This document shows, one piece after another, positions 31,070 through 40,122 of a DNA stretch of 64,000 nt. Source of the stretch: CAVTYH01 sp963738835. Lineage in GTDB: Bacteria; Planctomycetota; Planctomycetia; Pirellulales; JADZDJ01. The DNA is taken from the NCBI GenBank assembly GCA_963738835.1, contig CAVTYH010000009.1, positions 707,667-771,666 of the forward strand. The letters are read 5' to 3'. The notes under the pieces were generated by a model. It was not told the DNA's origin, did no database searches, and saw nothing but the letters and a program-made list of their open reading frames with translations. Within the stretch, counting starts at the first letter, position 1. Every line of letters begins with the position of its first letter. Both the position numbers and the translations under genes were made by a program.

Positions 31070-32251
31070 ATGCAACCCGACAAGCTGTTTGCACGCTACT
31101 GTGAACTACAGGGCTATATCGACTGGAGCGATGCCGATGCTCAACGAGTCCGCCAAATGGCGCCGACCGCCGAGCGGCATTTCACCAACTTGATCGACGA
31201 TTTTTATGCTGCAATTCAGCAAAATCCGGCCACGATGAAAGTCATCACCGGCGGGGTTGAGCAAATCCGGCGGCTTAAAGGCACGCTAATCGGTTGGCTC
31301 AAGGACCTATTTTCGGGTCACTACGATCAAGATTATGTGGTGCGCCGGTGGAAGGTGGGGCAAAGGCATGTTGAAATTGGCTTAGATCAGGTCTACACCA
31401 ACGCCGCCCTTTCGCGACTGCGGCAGGGGCTTTTGCTCGAACTGGAAAACGACAGACTGACAGAACAATCGGACGGCGAAACACGCAATGGGAAAGCGGC
31501 GCGCCGATCGCTTAACAAACTTCTCGATCTCGATCTGGCCATCATCGAAGATGCATATCAAACTGAATACCTGGCCCGACAAAGTCGTACCGAGCGGCTG
31601 GCGGTTATTGGGCAAGTGGCAGGCGGCATTGCTCACGAAATCCGCAATCCGCTGAATGTGATTAAGACTTCGATCTATTACTTGCGCACTGCCGGAAATG
31701 CCTCGCCAGAAAAAGTTGCCACCCATCTGGAGCGCATCGAACGACAAACGGTTTTGGCGGATAAAATCGTGACCGCCTTGCACGATTTCGCTAGACTGCC
31801 CATGCCCCGATTGCAGCCAGTGCCGGTTGCCGATTTCATGAACGAAGTCGTGGGCGAAAGCACTTTGCCCGAGCATATCCACGTCTCGGTGAATTGCCCG
31901 CCGAACGTACCGCCGATGTTTGCCGATCCGGAACAGCTTCGAATCGTGTTTTCAAACCTGCTTCGAAATGCCAGCGACGCCATGCCGTCCGGCGGCTCAC
32001 TCTCTTTGCAGTCTTCGGTTCACGATGGGCAGGTAGAATTTGCCGTTTCGGATACGGGAGTGGGCATCGATGCCGACAACCTTCGTCGGATCATGGAGCC
32101 CTTTCACTCCACAAAGGCTCGCGGATTAGGCTTAGGGCTGGCGATCGCGCGTGCAATCGTGGATAAACAGAATGGACACATTCATATTGCCAGCCAGCCG
32201 GGAGCAGGCACCACAGTTACCATTAAGCTTCCGGCCGCTGGCGATCCGTGA
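31070..32251 (+). CDS. Globin-coupled sensor histidine kinase
   Basis: Residues 1-130 form a protoglobin sensor domain. It has the helix RHFTNLIDDFYAAIQQNP (Tyr46 as candidate distal residue) and the proximal heme-ligand segment KVGQRHVEIGLDQVYT with His100. A histidine kinase core follows: GQVAGGIAHEIRNPLN (phosphoacceptor His189), SNLLRNASDAMPSGG (N box), and DTGVGID with GLGLGLAIARAIV. It is cytosolic, with no membrane helices. Related proteins sense O2. ATG 31070 is chosen over an upstream TTG. It is the first gene of a four-gene signalling operon next to the cbb3 oxidase. Confidence 0.85.
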   Translation: MQPDKLFARYCELQGYIDWSDADAQRVRQMAPTAERHFTNLIDDFYAAIQQNPATMKVITGGVEQIRRLKGTLIGWLKDLFSGHYDQDYVVRRWKVGQRHVEIGLDQVYTNAALSRLRQGLLLELENDRLTEQSDGETRNGKAARRSLNKLLDLDLAIIEDAYQTEYLARQSRTERLAVIGQVAGGIAHEIRNPLNVIKTSIYYLRTAGNASPEKVATHLERIERQTVLADKIVTALHDFARLPMPRLQPVPVADFMNEVVGESTLPEHIHVSVNCPPNVPPMFADPEQLRIVFSNLLRNASDAMPSGGSLSLQSSVHDGQVEFAVSDTGVGIDADNLRRIMEPFHSTKARGLGLGLAIARAIVDKQNGHIHIASQPGAGTTVTIKLPAAGDP

Positions 32252-32264
32252 ATTCGGTGACGCC

Positions 32265-32994
32265 ATGATAACTGCCACGCGCTTACTCATTGTGGACGAC
32301 GATCGTGACACTTGCGCGAACCTGGCCGACATTTTTACCGACTTGGATTACCAGGTTGACATTGCTTACGATGGTTTTGCCGCACTAGAGCTGGTACTTA
32401 AAACCACCTATGACTTGGCCCTGTTAGATCTCAAAATGCCGGGAATGGATGGGCTTGAGCTGTACCGAAGAATTCGAGAAATCTCCGCTGACACCGTGGC
32501 GATTGTCGTGACAGCCTATGCGAGTTCTGAAACGGCGACATCCATTCTTGATGCAGGCGCTTGGCAACTGCTCGCAAAGCCGGTGGACTTTTCAAAGCTG
32601 TTGCCAATGGTTCGTGAAATGCTCGACCAACCGCTGGTGTTAGTCGTCGATGACGACAAGGATTTATGCCATTCGCTCTGGAGCATCTTTCGGGAGCGCG
32701 GGTATCGTACCTGCTTAGCACACGACGCCGACGAGGCCGACCTCCGATTACGCCAGAGGAAATTCAAGGCGGTTATTGTCGACATGAAGCTGCCAGGGCG
32801 TCACGGCGGCGCTGTCGTCAAAGCTCGTGCAGGAGCATAATCCGAGTGCAAGAACTGTCATCATTACAGGCTATCGATCTGAAATGGCTGGTCGCATCGA
32901 GCAAGTCCTTTCTGAGGGCACCGAAGCCATTTGCTACAAACCCTTCGATGTTGATGAACTATTAAATGCCGTCAAACGTCTAGTTGCTTCTTGA
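32265..32994 (+). CDS. Dual-receiver response regulator, one frameshift
   Basis: There are two tandem CheY-like receiver domains and no output domain. Receiver 1 starts TRLLIVDDDRDT and has Asp55 in LLDLKMPG. Receiver 2 starts LVLVVDDDKDL and has its Asp in AVIVDMKLPG. A frameshift near 32822 hides the end of receiver 2; the restored tail runs EHNPSARTVIITGY to KPFDVDELLNAVKRLVAS and stops at 32994. A phosphate relay or buffer role between the neighbouring kinases is inferred. Confidence 0.85.
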
Positions 32995-32999
32995 GCGTT

Positions 33000-34514
33000 A
33001 TGTTAGGACAATGGACAAGGGCGATTGATCGCGATCTGCCAGTCTCGCAGACGTTTCAGATTCTGATTGTCGAGGACGATGCCGATACTTGTGCTAACCT
33101 GACCGATATTTTGGAGCTTGACGGCTACCAAGTCACAACCGTGGGCACCGCCCGCGAGGTGCTGCATCTGAGTGATTGGTCGGATATCTCCGCGATTATT
33201 CTCGATCGCCGGTTGCCAGACGCCGATGCCGATACCTTATTGCCGCAATTGCGAGAATTGGCACCGCATAGCCCAGTGATTGTGGTCACTGGTTATGCTG
33301 ACTTGCAGGGTGCCATTGATGCCTTGCGGAACGGCGCTGCCGATTACATTCTCAAGCCGGTGAATCCAGACGTTTTACGGGCATCGATTGCACGGTTGGC
33401 GGAAAAACAGCGCCTTGAACACGAACTCAGCCGAAGCCAGTCGCAACTGCGTGAGCAACGCGATTTCGTCGAAAGTTTGCTGGAAACGGTGCCTACAGCG
33501 GTGTTATTGCTCGACGCCGAGGGCAACATTCTTCGCTTCAACTCGTATCTTGAACAGCTAAGTGAATTTCGAGTGGAGGATGTGCAGGGCCACAGTTTTC
33601 TTGAGACCTTTTTACCGGAATACGACCGTGAACGAGTTCAAACGTTACTGTTAGGTGTGACTGAACTTTCGCCAATTGCTGAATTCGAAACAATCATTAT
33701 CAGTCGCAGCGGCAAAGAGGCTGTGGTACGTTGGTCCGCAACATTGCTGGGACCGTCGCCGGACGCGGTCGTGGGCGTACTGGCTAGCGGGCAGGATATC
33801 ACGGAATTGAAGCAAGCCCAGGAGAGAGTGTTGCAGCACGAACGGCTGGCTGCAATCGGCCAGGTCATGACCGGCCTCGTGCATGAAAGCCGAAACGCCC
33901 TGCAACGATGCAGAGCTTGTTTGGAAATGCTGTCGGTTGAAATCGCCGATCGCCCGAATGCTTTGAATCTGCTCGATCGAATGCAAAGCGCGCAAAACGA
34001 TTTGCATCAATTGTTCGAGGAAGTGCGCGAATATGCGGCTCCGATCAAGCTCGATTTCAAAGTATGCGATTTGGCCGATATCTGGAGGCAAGCCTGGCAA
34101 GATTTAACGCATTTACACCAGGAAAAGAATGTTACCCTGGCCGAGCCGACTGCTAAAATAAACGGTCGCTGCAAAGTCGATCCTTTTGCATTACGGCAGG
34201 TGTTGCGCAATATTTTTGAAAACGCGATTCAAGCTTCGCCGCAAGGAGAGCAAATTTGCATCGCTTGCAATGAGGTTGATCATCGTGGTCGCGATGAGTT
34301 GCAAATCGCTGTAGCCGATCATGGACCTGGTATTCCCACCGATTTGCGGTTGCGGATTTTAGAGCCGTTCTTCACTACCAAAACGAAAGGTACCGGCCTG
34401 GGGTTGGCAATTGCCGAACGCATCGTCCGCTCGCATGGCGGGCGAATAAAAGTCGACGAGAACCGACCGTCTGGAACTCAAATGTTGATCAATCTTCCCA
34501 AAGGAACTGCATGA
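33000..34514 (+). CDS. Receiver-PAS-histidine kinase hybrid
   Basis: An N-terminal receiver (FQILIVEDDADT, Asp69 in IILDRRLPDAD) is followed by a coiled coil and a PAS domain (about residues 160-270, ETVPTAVLLLDAEGNILRF). The kinase core has a variant H box GLVHESRNALQRC, N box NIFENAIQASPQG, and GPGIP plus GTGLGLAIAERIV. It starts by overlapping the previous stop (TTG 32991 or ATG 33000). No membrane segments are seen. It probably links the globin kinase input to the ANTAR regulator encoded next. Confidence 0.85.
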   Translation: MLGQWTRAIDRDLPVSQTFQILIVEDDADTCANLTDILELDGYQVTTVGTAREVLHLSDWSDISAIILDRRLPDADADTLLPQLRELAPHSPVIVVTGYADLQGAIDALRNGAADYILKPVNPDVLRASIARLAEKQRLEHELSRSQSQLREQRDFVESLLETVPTAVLLLDAEGNILRFNSYLEQLSEFRVEDVQGHSFLETFLPEYDRERVQTLLLGVTELSPIAEFETIIISRSGKEAVVRWSATLLGPSPDAVVGVLASGQDITELKQAQERVLQHERLAAIGQVMTGLVHESRNALQRCRACLEMLSVEIADRPNALNLLDRMQSAQNDLHQLFEEVREYAAPIKLDFKVCDLADIWRQAWQDLTHLHQEKNVTLAEPTAKINGRCKVDPFALRQVLRNIFENAIQASPQGEQICIACNEVDHRGRDELQIAVADHGPGIPTDLRLRILEPFFTTKTKGTGLGLAIAERIVRSHGGRIKVDENRPSGTQMLINLPKGTA

Positions 34515-35101
34515 ATAAGCCACTGCGGGTTGCCGTTGCCGACGATGAACAAGACATGCGCGACTTCTTCGAGCGCATGCTGCCGCTGTGTGGACATCAA
34601 GTCGTTGGCGTCGCCGAAACAGGCCGCGAGTTAATCGAACATTGCCAATCGCTCAAGCCGGACCTGATAATTACCGACATTAAAATGCCCGATATGGATG
34701 GCATTGAAGCCGCCATCACCATTTGCCACGAGCGCCCCGTGCCCGTCATCTTAGTCTCTGCGTATCACGATCCTGAACTGATTCAGCGGGCCGAGGCCGA
34801 CTATGTAATGGGCTACATGGTGAAGCCGATCGGCAAGGTGGATTTGGAACCCGCAATCGCACTAGCGATCAGACGCTTTCGGCAATTTGAGGCCGTTCGA
34901 AAGGAAGCGGGCGATTTACGCCAGGCTTTGGCCGATCGAAAAGTTATCGAGCAAGCCAAGGGCCTGCTGATGAAGACGACCGGCGTCGATGAAAAAGAGG
35001 CGTTTCATCGACTTCAACAGCTTGCCGCAGAACGCAATCAAAAACTAATCGAAGCTGCGCAAAGCGTCATTGCACTTGAGAAGGCGTTTCGGCCAGTTTG
35101 A
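34511..35101 (+). CDS. Response regulator with ANTAR RNA-binding domain
   Basis: The 196-residue protein has a receiver domain (VAVADDEQDMRDFF, Asp56 in IITDIKMPDMDG) and a C-terminal ANTAR helix bundle (about residues 130-190: coiled coil, ALADRKVIEQAKGLLM, then GVDEKEAFHRLQQLA). ANTAR domains of AmiR/NasR type bind paired hairpins in leader RNA and prevent termination. The ATG overlaps the kinase stop as ATGA, so the kinase and this regulator are coupled. The leader elements at 29850 and 30735 are obvious candidate targets. Confidence 0.88.
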   Translation: MNKPLRVAVADDEQDMRDFFERMLPLCGHQVVGVAETGRELIEHCQSLKPDLIITDIKMPDMDGIEAAITICHERPVPVILVSAYHDPELIQRAEADYVMGYMVKPIGKVDLEPAIALAIRRFRQFEAVRKEAGDLRQALADRKVIEQAKGLLMKTTGVDEKEAFHRLQQLAAERNQKLIEAAQSVIALEKAFRPV

Positions 35102-35487
35102 TGTACGGCATTTCACCAAGTTGGGAACGCGTTTTTGCCTTGATTGCATCTCATTAGTTTTCCTCGGCTCTACAGGTCTTTCTTAATCTCTTGGCTGATA
35201 TACTTTTCGTGGAAAGAAGGCGCGAACTCAAATTCCTCTTCGGCGGATACCAAACATCTCCGACAAGTTAGCATTGAACTATGCCGAAATGAGAGCTAGC
35301 TTAACCTTGAGCGACCCTTCCATCGTGGCGCTAGCCAAAAGTTCTATAGGTGTCCAGTTGCCTCGATTTTTTGTAAGTTCTGCTGAAACTTTGCGTTAAG
35401 TTACCTGCCGGCGTTCGGCAGTGCGGCGTTTTCTCTGAGGAATAAACCGGTAGTTACCGGATTATTCTTGCTAAGGAGACTCGCACC
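35102..35487. other. Intergenic stretch before the integrase remnant
   Basis: I see no gene, no clear promoter pair and no terminator of confidence. The region is AT-richer than the genes around it. The last 60 bases contain ccggtagttaccgg, an inverted repeat in front of the integrase start, which could belong to an attachment or operator site. Confidence 0.4.
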
Positions 35488-36505
35488 ATGCCACGCATCG
35501 CCGGCGCGTCGATTCCGAAGTATCGAACGCATCGTCCCACCGGTCAGGCTGTCGTCACCATCGGCGGTATCGATCACTATCTCGGCCCGCAAGGCACGAA
35601 AGCCAGCCTGATTGAGTATGACCGGCTGATTGCCGAATGGATGGCCAACGGCAGGCAGTCTCGGGGCACTGCTGACGCGGGGCTCACGATGGCCGAATTG
35701 ATCGGCTCCTATCGCCAGCACGTCTCGGCCTACTATGTCAAAAACGGCAGGCCCACCAGCGAACAGCACGACATCGCCTGCGCGATGCGCTTCGTGCGGC
35801 TGCTGTATGCCAACACGCCAGTTGTGGAATTCGGCCCGCTGGCCCTGAAGGCCGTGCGGCAGAAAATGGCGGAAGATGGCTACGCCCGCACTACCATCAA
35901 TAAGAGCGTGCATCGGATTCGCCGGATGTTTCGCTGGGCCGTGGAAAACGAGCTTGTCCGGCCGTCGATCCTGCAAGCTCTGGAGGCGGTAGCCGGCTTA
36001 TTGAAAGGCAGAACCGAGGCCCACGAAACGGAACCCGTGGCCTCGGTCCCTCAGGCCGTCGTCGAAGCGACGCTACCGCTATTACCGACGGTCGTGGCAG
36101 ATATGGTGCGTTTCCAACGGCTCACCGGTTGCCGGCCGCAGGAAGTTTGTTCCATTCGTCCGTGCGACGTGGATCTTTCCGGCGAGGTTTGGAAGTACGT
36201 TCCCGCCGAGCACAAGATGGAACATTACGGTAAACGACACACCATCTTTATCCGGCCCCCGGGCGCAGGATGTGTTGCGTCCCTATCTCCTGCGGAACAA
36301 GGAAGATTACTGTTTCCGCCCCGTCGACAGTGAACGTAAGCGCCGTGCCCTGCGCCACGAAACCCGCCGTACACCGATCGGCTACGGAAACCGACCAGGC
36401 ACAAATTGCAGTCGCCAGCCAAAGCGACCGCCAAGCCGTCGGTACGATACCGCCGGATATCGGTGCGCCATCGTTCGGGCATGTGATCGGGCATACCCTC
36501 GGGTA
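35488..36505 (+). pseudogene. Tyrosine integrase remnant, frameshifted and truncated
   Basis: The core-binding domain is recognisable (IGSYRQHVSAYYVKNGRPTS, KSVHRIRRMFRWAVENELV), and the catalytic domain begins with the first Arg in LTGCRPQEVCSIRP. An extra C near 36253 shifts the frame; the continuation DVLRPYLLRNKEDYCF and RRTPIGYGNRPGTN is normal for planctomycete integrases. After about 36505 the sequence stops matching before the HxxR and Tyr region, so the catalytic residues are missing. It marks the left edge of the atypical region with the GH54 gene. Confidence 0.75.
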
Positions 36506-36651
36506 AGGTGGCTAGAAAAAGGGCTGAGTCGATTGAATGTGCGCCTTGAGCAAGAGATAATCGGGGCCGCAAGAAAGACGTATACGTTGTCCGTGGCGGT
36601 CACGGGCAGAAAGCTTAACTAGGAAACCTCGGTTTAAAGAGTAGGATAAAC

Positions 36652-39600
36652 ATGAAAACGCGAATCAGTCTTTTGATCATGCTCGCACTGGCGCTCACGT
36701 TGCCTGCAGCCACGTTGATATTGGCCAAACAGGTCGGGGCGGTACGCAATGATCCTTCGCCCGGGCCGGAAGGTCCATGTGACATCTATGCCGCTGCCAA
36801 CTGCCCCTGCGTGGCCGCCCACAGCACCACACGCGCGCTGTACGCCTCCTACAACGGCCCGCTCTACCAGGTCATGCGTCAGTCGGACGGCAAGACCATG
36901 AACATCGGCGTCGTCCAACCCTCAGCGTCGGATGCAGGAGGATATGCCGATGCGGCCGCGCAGGACGCCTTCTGCGCCAACACGTATTGCTGGATCACCA
37001 CCGTCTACGACCAGTCCGGCAAGGGTAACCATCTCGTCCAAGCGCCCCGCGGCGGATTTAGCGGCCCGGCCATGGGTGGGTTTAACAATCTCCCCGTCGC
37101 CGACATGGCGCCGATTACGATCATGGGCCACAAGGCTTACGGCGTCTTCATCGAGCCGGGCATGGGCCTCCGCTGGAATGACGCGCACGGCACCGCGGTC
37201 GACGACCAGGCGGAGGGGCAGTACTGGGTCATTAACGGCCATCACTACAACTCAGGCTGCTGCTACGACTATGGCAACGCCGAGACCGACAGCCGCGACG
37301 ACGGCAACGGCACCATGGAAACCACCTACTTTGGCAACGCCGGCGCCTGGTATCACGGTCCGCCACCGGGACCGTGGATCATGACCGACCAAGAAAACAA
37401 CCTGGTGGGTTGTGTCAACCCGGATGGTTCCAAAAACTGTCCAGACCTGCCGAACATCACCTGGCGATTCGTGACCGCCATGGCCGACGGCGAACCGCAT
37501 CACTGGAGATCCATGGGCGGCGACGCGCAGAAAGGCGACCTGAAGGTTATGTTCGACGGACGGCGCGTTAACAACTCCTATGACCCCATGCGCAAACAGG
37601 GAGCCATCCTCCTGGGCAACGGCGGCGACAACAGCAACGGCTCGCAGGGCACTTTTTATGAAGGCGCGATGACGGCCGCAGGCACCTTCCCGTCGCAGGA
37701 GATCAATCAGAAAGTGCAGGCCAACGTTGTGGCTGCCAGGTATGACACGCCGCGGCTGAGCCTGGCGCCGGCGTCGGCAACAACCACACCGCCGGGACTC
37801 CAGACGTTCTCACCGGGCTCCTCGCAGGAGACCACTCTTACGTTCACCAATACTACGGGAGCGCCCGCGACCGGCGTCAAGTTGAGCATCTCCGTGCCCC
37901 CGGGGTGGGCCTACTCGCTCTCCGGGGCGAGCAAGTCGTCGGCCAGTGCCACCGATGCATCAAAGACGTTCACTGACCCGGTCGCGCCGGATGCCACCGT
38001 GAACGCGACTTTCAAGGTCACCTCGGGGCAGGCGGCCTTCAACGGAGATCTGGTCGGCAACGCCTCGTGGAAGAACTCCACAAGCGGCCAGGCGCAATCG
38101 GAAAAAACGGCCGAGAAGGTGCGGAACGTCAGCCCAATCAAAATCAACGAGTTCGCTATTAGTTCCGCTTCTCCGGCCAACTCGACGAACTCGTTCATCG
38201 AGCTCTACAACGCCGGTGCCCGTGACGTCGATATCTCCAACTGGACGCTGACCGAGCACCCGACGCAGCAGGCCATCTTTTCGTCGTTGAAGATCCCGGC
38301 TGGCATAAAGCTCGCGGCGCACGGCTTTTACCTTCTGGGCCTCTCGAATTCCGGCTTGACGGTCCCTGCGAAAAAGGGTGATGCCACTATTCACGTGAGG
38401 AGCACAGCCGGCATGAACGTGGGAGATACAATTGAAATCGACACCGGCGCTGCCGTAGAAACCCGCAAGATCGCAAGCATCGGATCGGCGGCCGGCAACC
38501 ATACGACGCTGTGGCAGCCGCTGCCGGAGGGTCCGGTGATCACGATCCCCGCTGGCTCGACCAATGTACCTTTCACCGGAGGTGGTGGCGGTTTCGGCGG
38601 CGCGGGGGGCTTCGCGGTCGAGGTCGGCGAGAAGATCGGCATTGGCTACGGCACGACCGCCCCCGCCGTCGCAAGAACCGTGGAACAGTACGAGGTGGTC
38701 ACAGTCACCGGGGTCGGCAAGCCGGGCACACAAACCGCCTTGGCGGCAGAAGCGAAAGAGGGCGACACCACGATCAGGGTGAGGAACGCCGCCAACATCT
38801 CGGCCGGTGACAAGATCAGGTTGGACGTCGACAGCGTCGGCCATGGGATCGAAACCGTCACGGTCACGCGTGTCGGCACAGCGACGGGCGGCGGAGTTGG
38901 TCGCGGTGGCCGTGGCGGCGGCGGCGCGGATCTCGACCTGGCTGCCCCGCTGAAGTTCAACCATGCGGCCAACATCCCCTTGAGCGTCAGGGGAACAGGG
39001 ATCAGCTTCCAGCCGGCGATGGCCTTTGCTCACTCGAGCAATGAACCCATCCAACCGCTGGGCACCGGCATCACGCTCGACAGCCCCCTGGCAAGCGACC
39101 ACTCGATCGACGCGGTTGTGAGTGACGCCAAGGTTACGACGGCAGGCTACCAAGGAACGCCGAAGCCCAACCAGTGGTTCGGGGGTCCCGCCCTCTCCCC
39201 CAGCACCGGCAACATGGTGCTGCGTGACGCCACTGGCCTAGTCGTCGATAGCCTCAACTATGGCGGCCTGGTCGACCCATGGGCCGCCGAGGGTTACCAA
39301 GCCGCCTCCGGATCAGGGCAAAGTGGCTGCAGCGCGCCTTCACCCGGCGCGGGCAGGGGGGCTTCGGCGGGCGGGGCGCTGCCTGCCGCCGGCGCGACGA
39401 ATAGGAGCGCGGGCCGCTTCCCGGACGGCGCCGACACCGAGAGCAACTGCCGCGATTTCCTGTTGCAGGCCGCCACCACCCTGCCGGCCGATTCGGCCGC
39501 CGGCGCGAACAATATCAAAGTCGCCAGCGTGGCAGGCTTTGGCGCCGGCCAGACGATTATTATTGATACGGGCGCAAACCGCGAGACCGCCGTCATCGCG

Positions 39601-39960
39601 ATGGTTGGCACGGCAGGCGGCACCACGGTGGGCACCGCCACCGACTTGGGCGCGACTGTTATCCCTGCCGCCAGCGCGGCAGGCTTTAGCGCCGGCCAGA
39701 CCATTACCATTGATAGTGGCGCGAACCGTGAGACGGCAGTTGTCGCCTCCGTCACGGGCGGCGGCCGAGGCGGCCCTGGCGGTACCACAATCACCGTCGC
39801 CGCGCCGCTCACTTTTGCGCATGCGGCGGATGCACAGGTCTCCGGCTCCGGCATCACCCTCACCGCTGCATTGACCCGGGCGCATGACAGGGGAGCGCCG
39901 CTCGCCGGCAGCGTTCCCACGCCCGGTGCGCCCAACCAGTATTTCAGGAGACCTCAGTGA
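36652..39960 (+). CDS. Secreted GH54 alpha-L-arabinofuranosidase with C-terminal accessory domains
   Basis: The protein has 1102 residues and an intact frame. A signal peptide (about 1-25) is followed by a GH54 catalytic domain (about 40-365): CDIYAAANCPCVAAHSTTRA, YDQSGKGNHL, SGCCYDYGNAETDSRDDGNG and GGDNSNGSQGTFYEGAM. A NEW3-like beta domain (about 370-470) follows, then a lamin-tail-like domain (INEFAISSASPANSTNSFIE). Gly/Ala-rich modules follow with repeated GDTIEIDTGAAVE- and GQTIIIDTGANRE-type units. GH54 cleaves arabinofuranosyl side chains. Codons are strongly GC-ending compared with neighbours, and an integrase remnant lies upstream, so horizontal acquisition is likely. Confidence 0.85.
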   Translation: MKTRISLLIMLALALTLPAATLILAKQVGAVRNDPSPGPEGPCDIYAAANCPCVAAHSTTRALYASYNGPLYQVMRQSDGKTMNIGVVQPSASDAGGYADAAAQDAFCANTYCWITTVYDQSGKGNHLVQAPRGGFSGPAMGGFNNLPVADMAPITIMGHKAYGVFIEPGMGLRWNDAHGTAVDDQAEGQYWVINGHHYNSGCCYDYGNAETDSRDDGNGTMETTYFGNAGAWYHGPPPGPWIMTDQENNLVGCVNPDGSKNCPDLPNITWRFVTAMADGEPHHWRSMGGDAQKGDLKVMFDGRRVNNSYDPMRKQGAILLGNGGDNSNGSQGTFYEGAMTAAGTFPSQEINQKVQANVVAARYDTPRLSLAPASATTTPPGLQTFSPGSSQETTLTFTNTTGAPATGVKLSISVPPGWAYSLSGASKSSASATDASKTFTDPVAPDATVNATFKVTSGQAAFNGDLVGNASWKNSTSGQAQSEKTAEKVRNVSPIKINEFAISSASPANSTNSFIELYNAGARDVDISNWTLTEHPTQQAIFSSLKIPAGIKLAAHGFYLLGLSNSGLTVPAKKGDATIHVRSTAGMNVGDTIEIDTGAAVETRKIASIGSAAGNHTTLWQPLPEGPVITIPAGSTNVPFTGGGGGFGGAGGFAVEVGEKIGIGYGTTAPAVARTVEQYEVVTVTGVGKPGTQTALAAEAKEGDTTIRVRNAANISAGDKIRLDVDSVGHGIETVTVTRVGTATGGGVGRGGRGGGGADLDLAAPLKFNHAANIPLSVRGTGISFQPAMAFAHSSNEPIQPLGTGITLDSPLASDHSIDAVVSDAKVTTAGYQGTPKPNQWFGGPALSPSTGNMVLRDATGLVVDSLNYGGLVDPWAAEGYQAASGSGQSGCSAPSPGAGRGASAGGALPAAGATNRSAGRFPDGADTESNCRDFLLQAATTLPADSAAGANNIKVASVAGFGAGQTIIIDTGANRETAVIAMVGTAGGTTVGTATDLGATVIPAASAAGFSAGQTITIDSGANRETAVVASVTGGGRGGPGGTTITVAAPLTFAHAADAQVSGSGITLTAALTRAHDRGAPLAGSVPTPGAPNQYFRRPQ

Positions 39961-40024
39961 GGAGGCCTGTGAAACTAATTTCGATGGCAGTCGCTCGAAC
40001 CGTCTTGGACAACGCCGAATGAAG

Positions 40025-40066
40025 GCTCCGCGGCTCGATGGCGGGTTGAAATGCCGCGGAGCTTTC
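40025..40066 (+). terminator. Hairpin after the GH54 gene
   Basis: A perfect 10-base inverted repeat GCTCCGCGGC / GCCGCGGAGC is separated by an 18-base loop and followed by TTTCCGCTT. It is a probable terminator between the GH54 gene and the VKOR gene, with a weak T-tract. Confidence 0.55.
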
Positions 40067-40122
40067 CGCTTCCCCGCGACAGCAACGCTCAAAAGGATCG
40101 AACTTTGGATCCATACGAAGAA

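Noticed and set aside
35401..35976. 191-residue ORF antisense to the integrase
   Set aside because: It mirrors the coding pattern of the opposite strand and has no family features.
37960..39153. 397-residue minus-strand ORF inside the GH54 gene
   Set aside because: Long antisense frames are expected in GC-rich genes; the GH54 frame is the one with clear domains.
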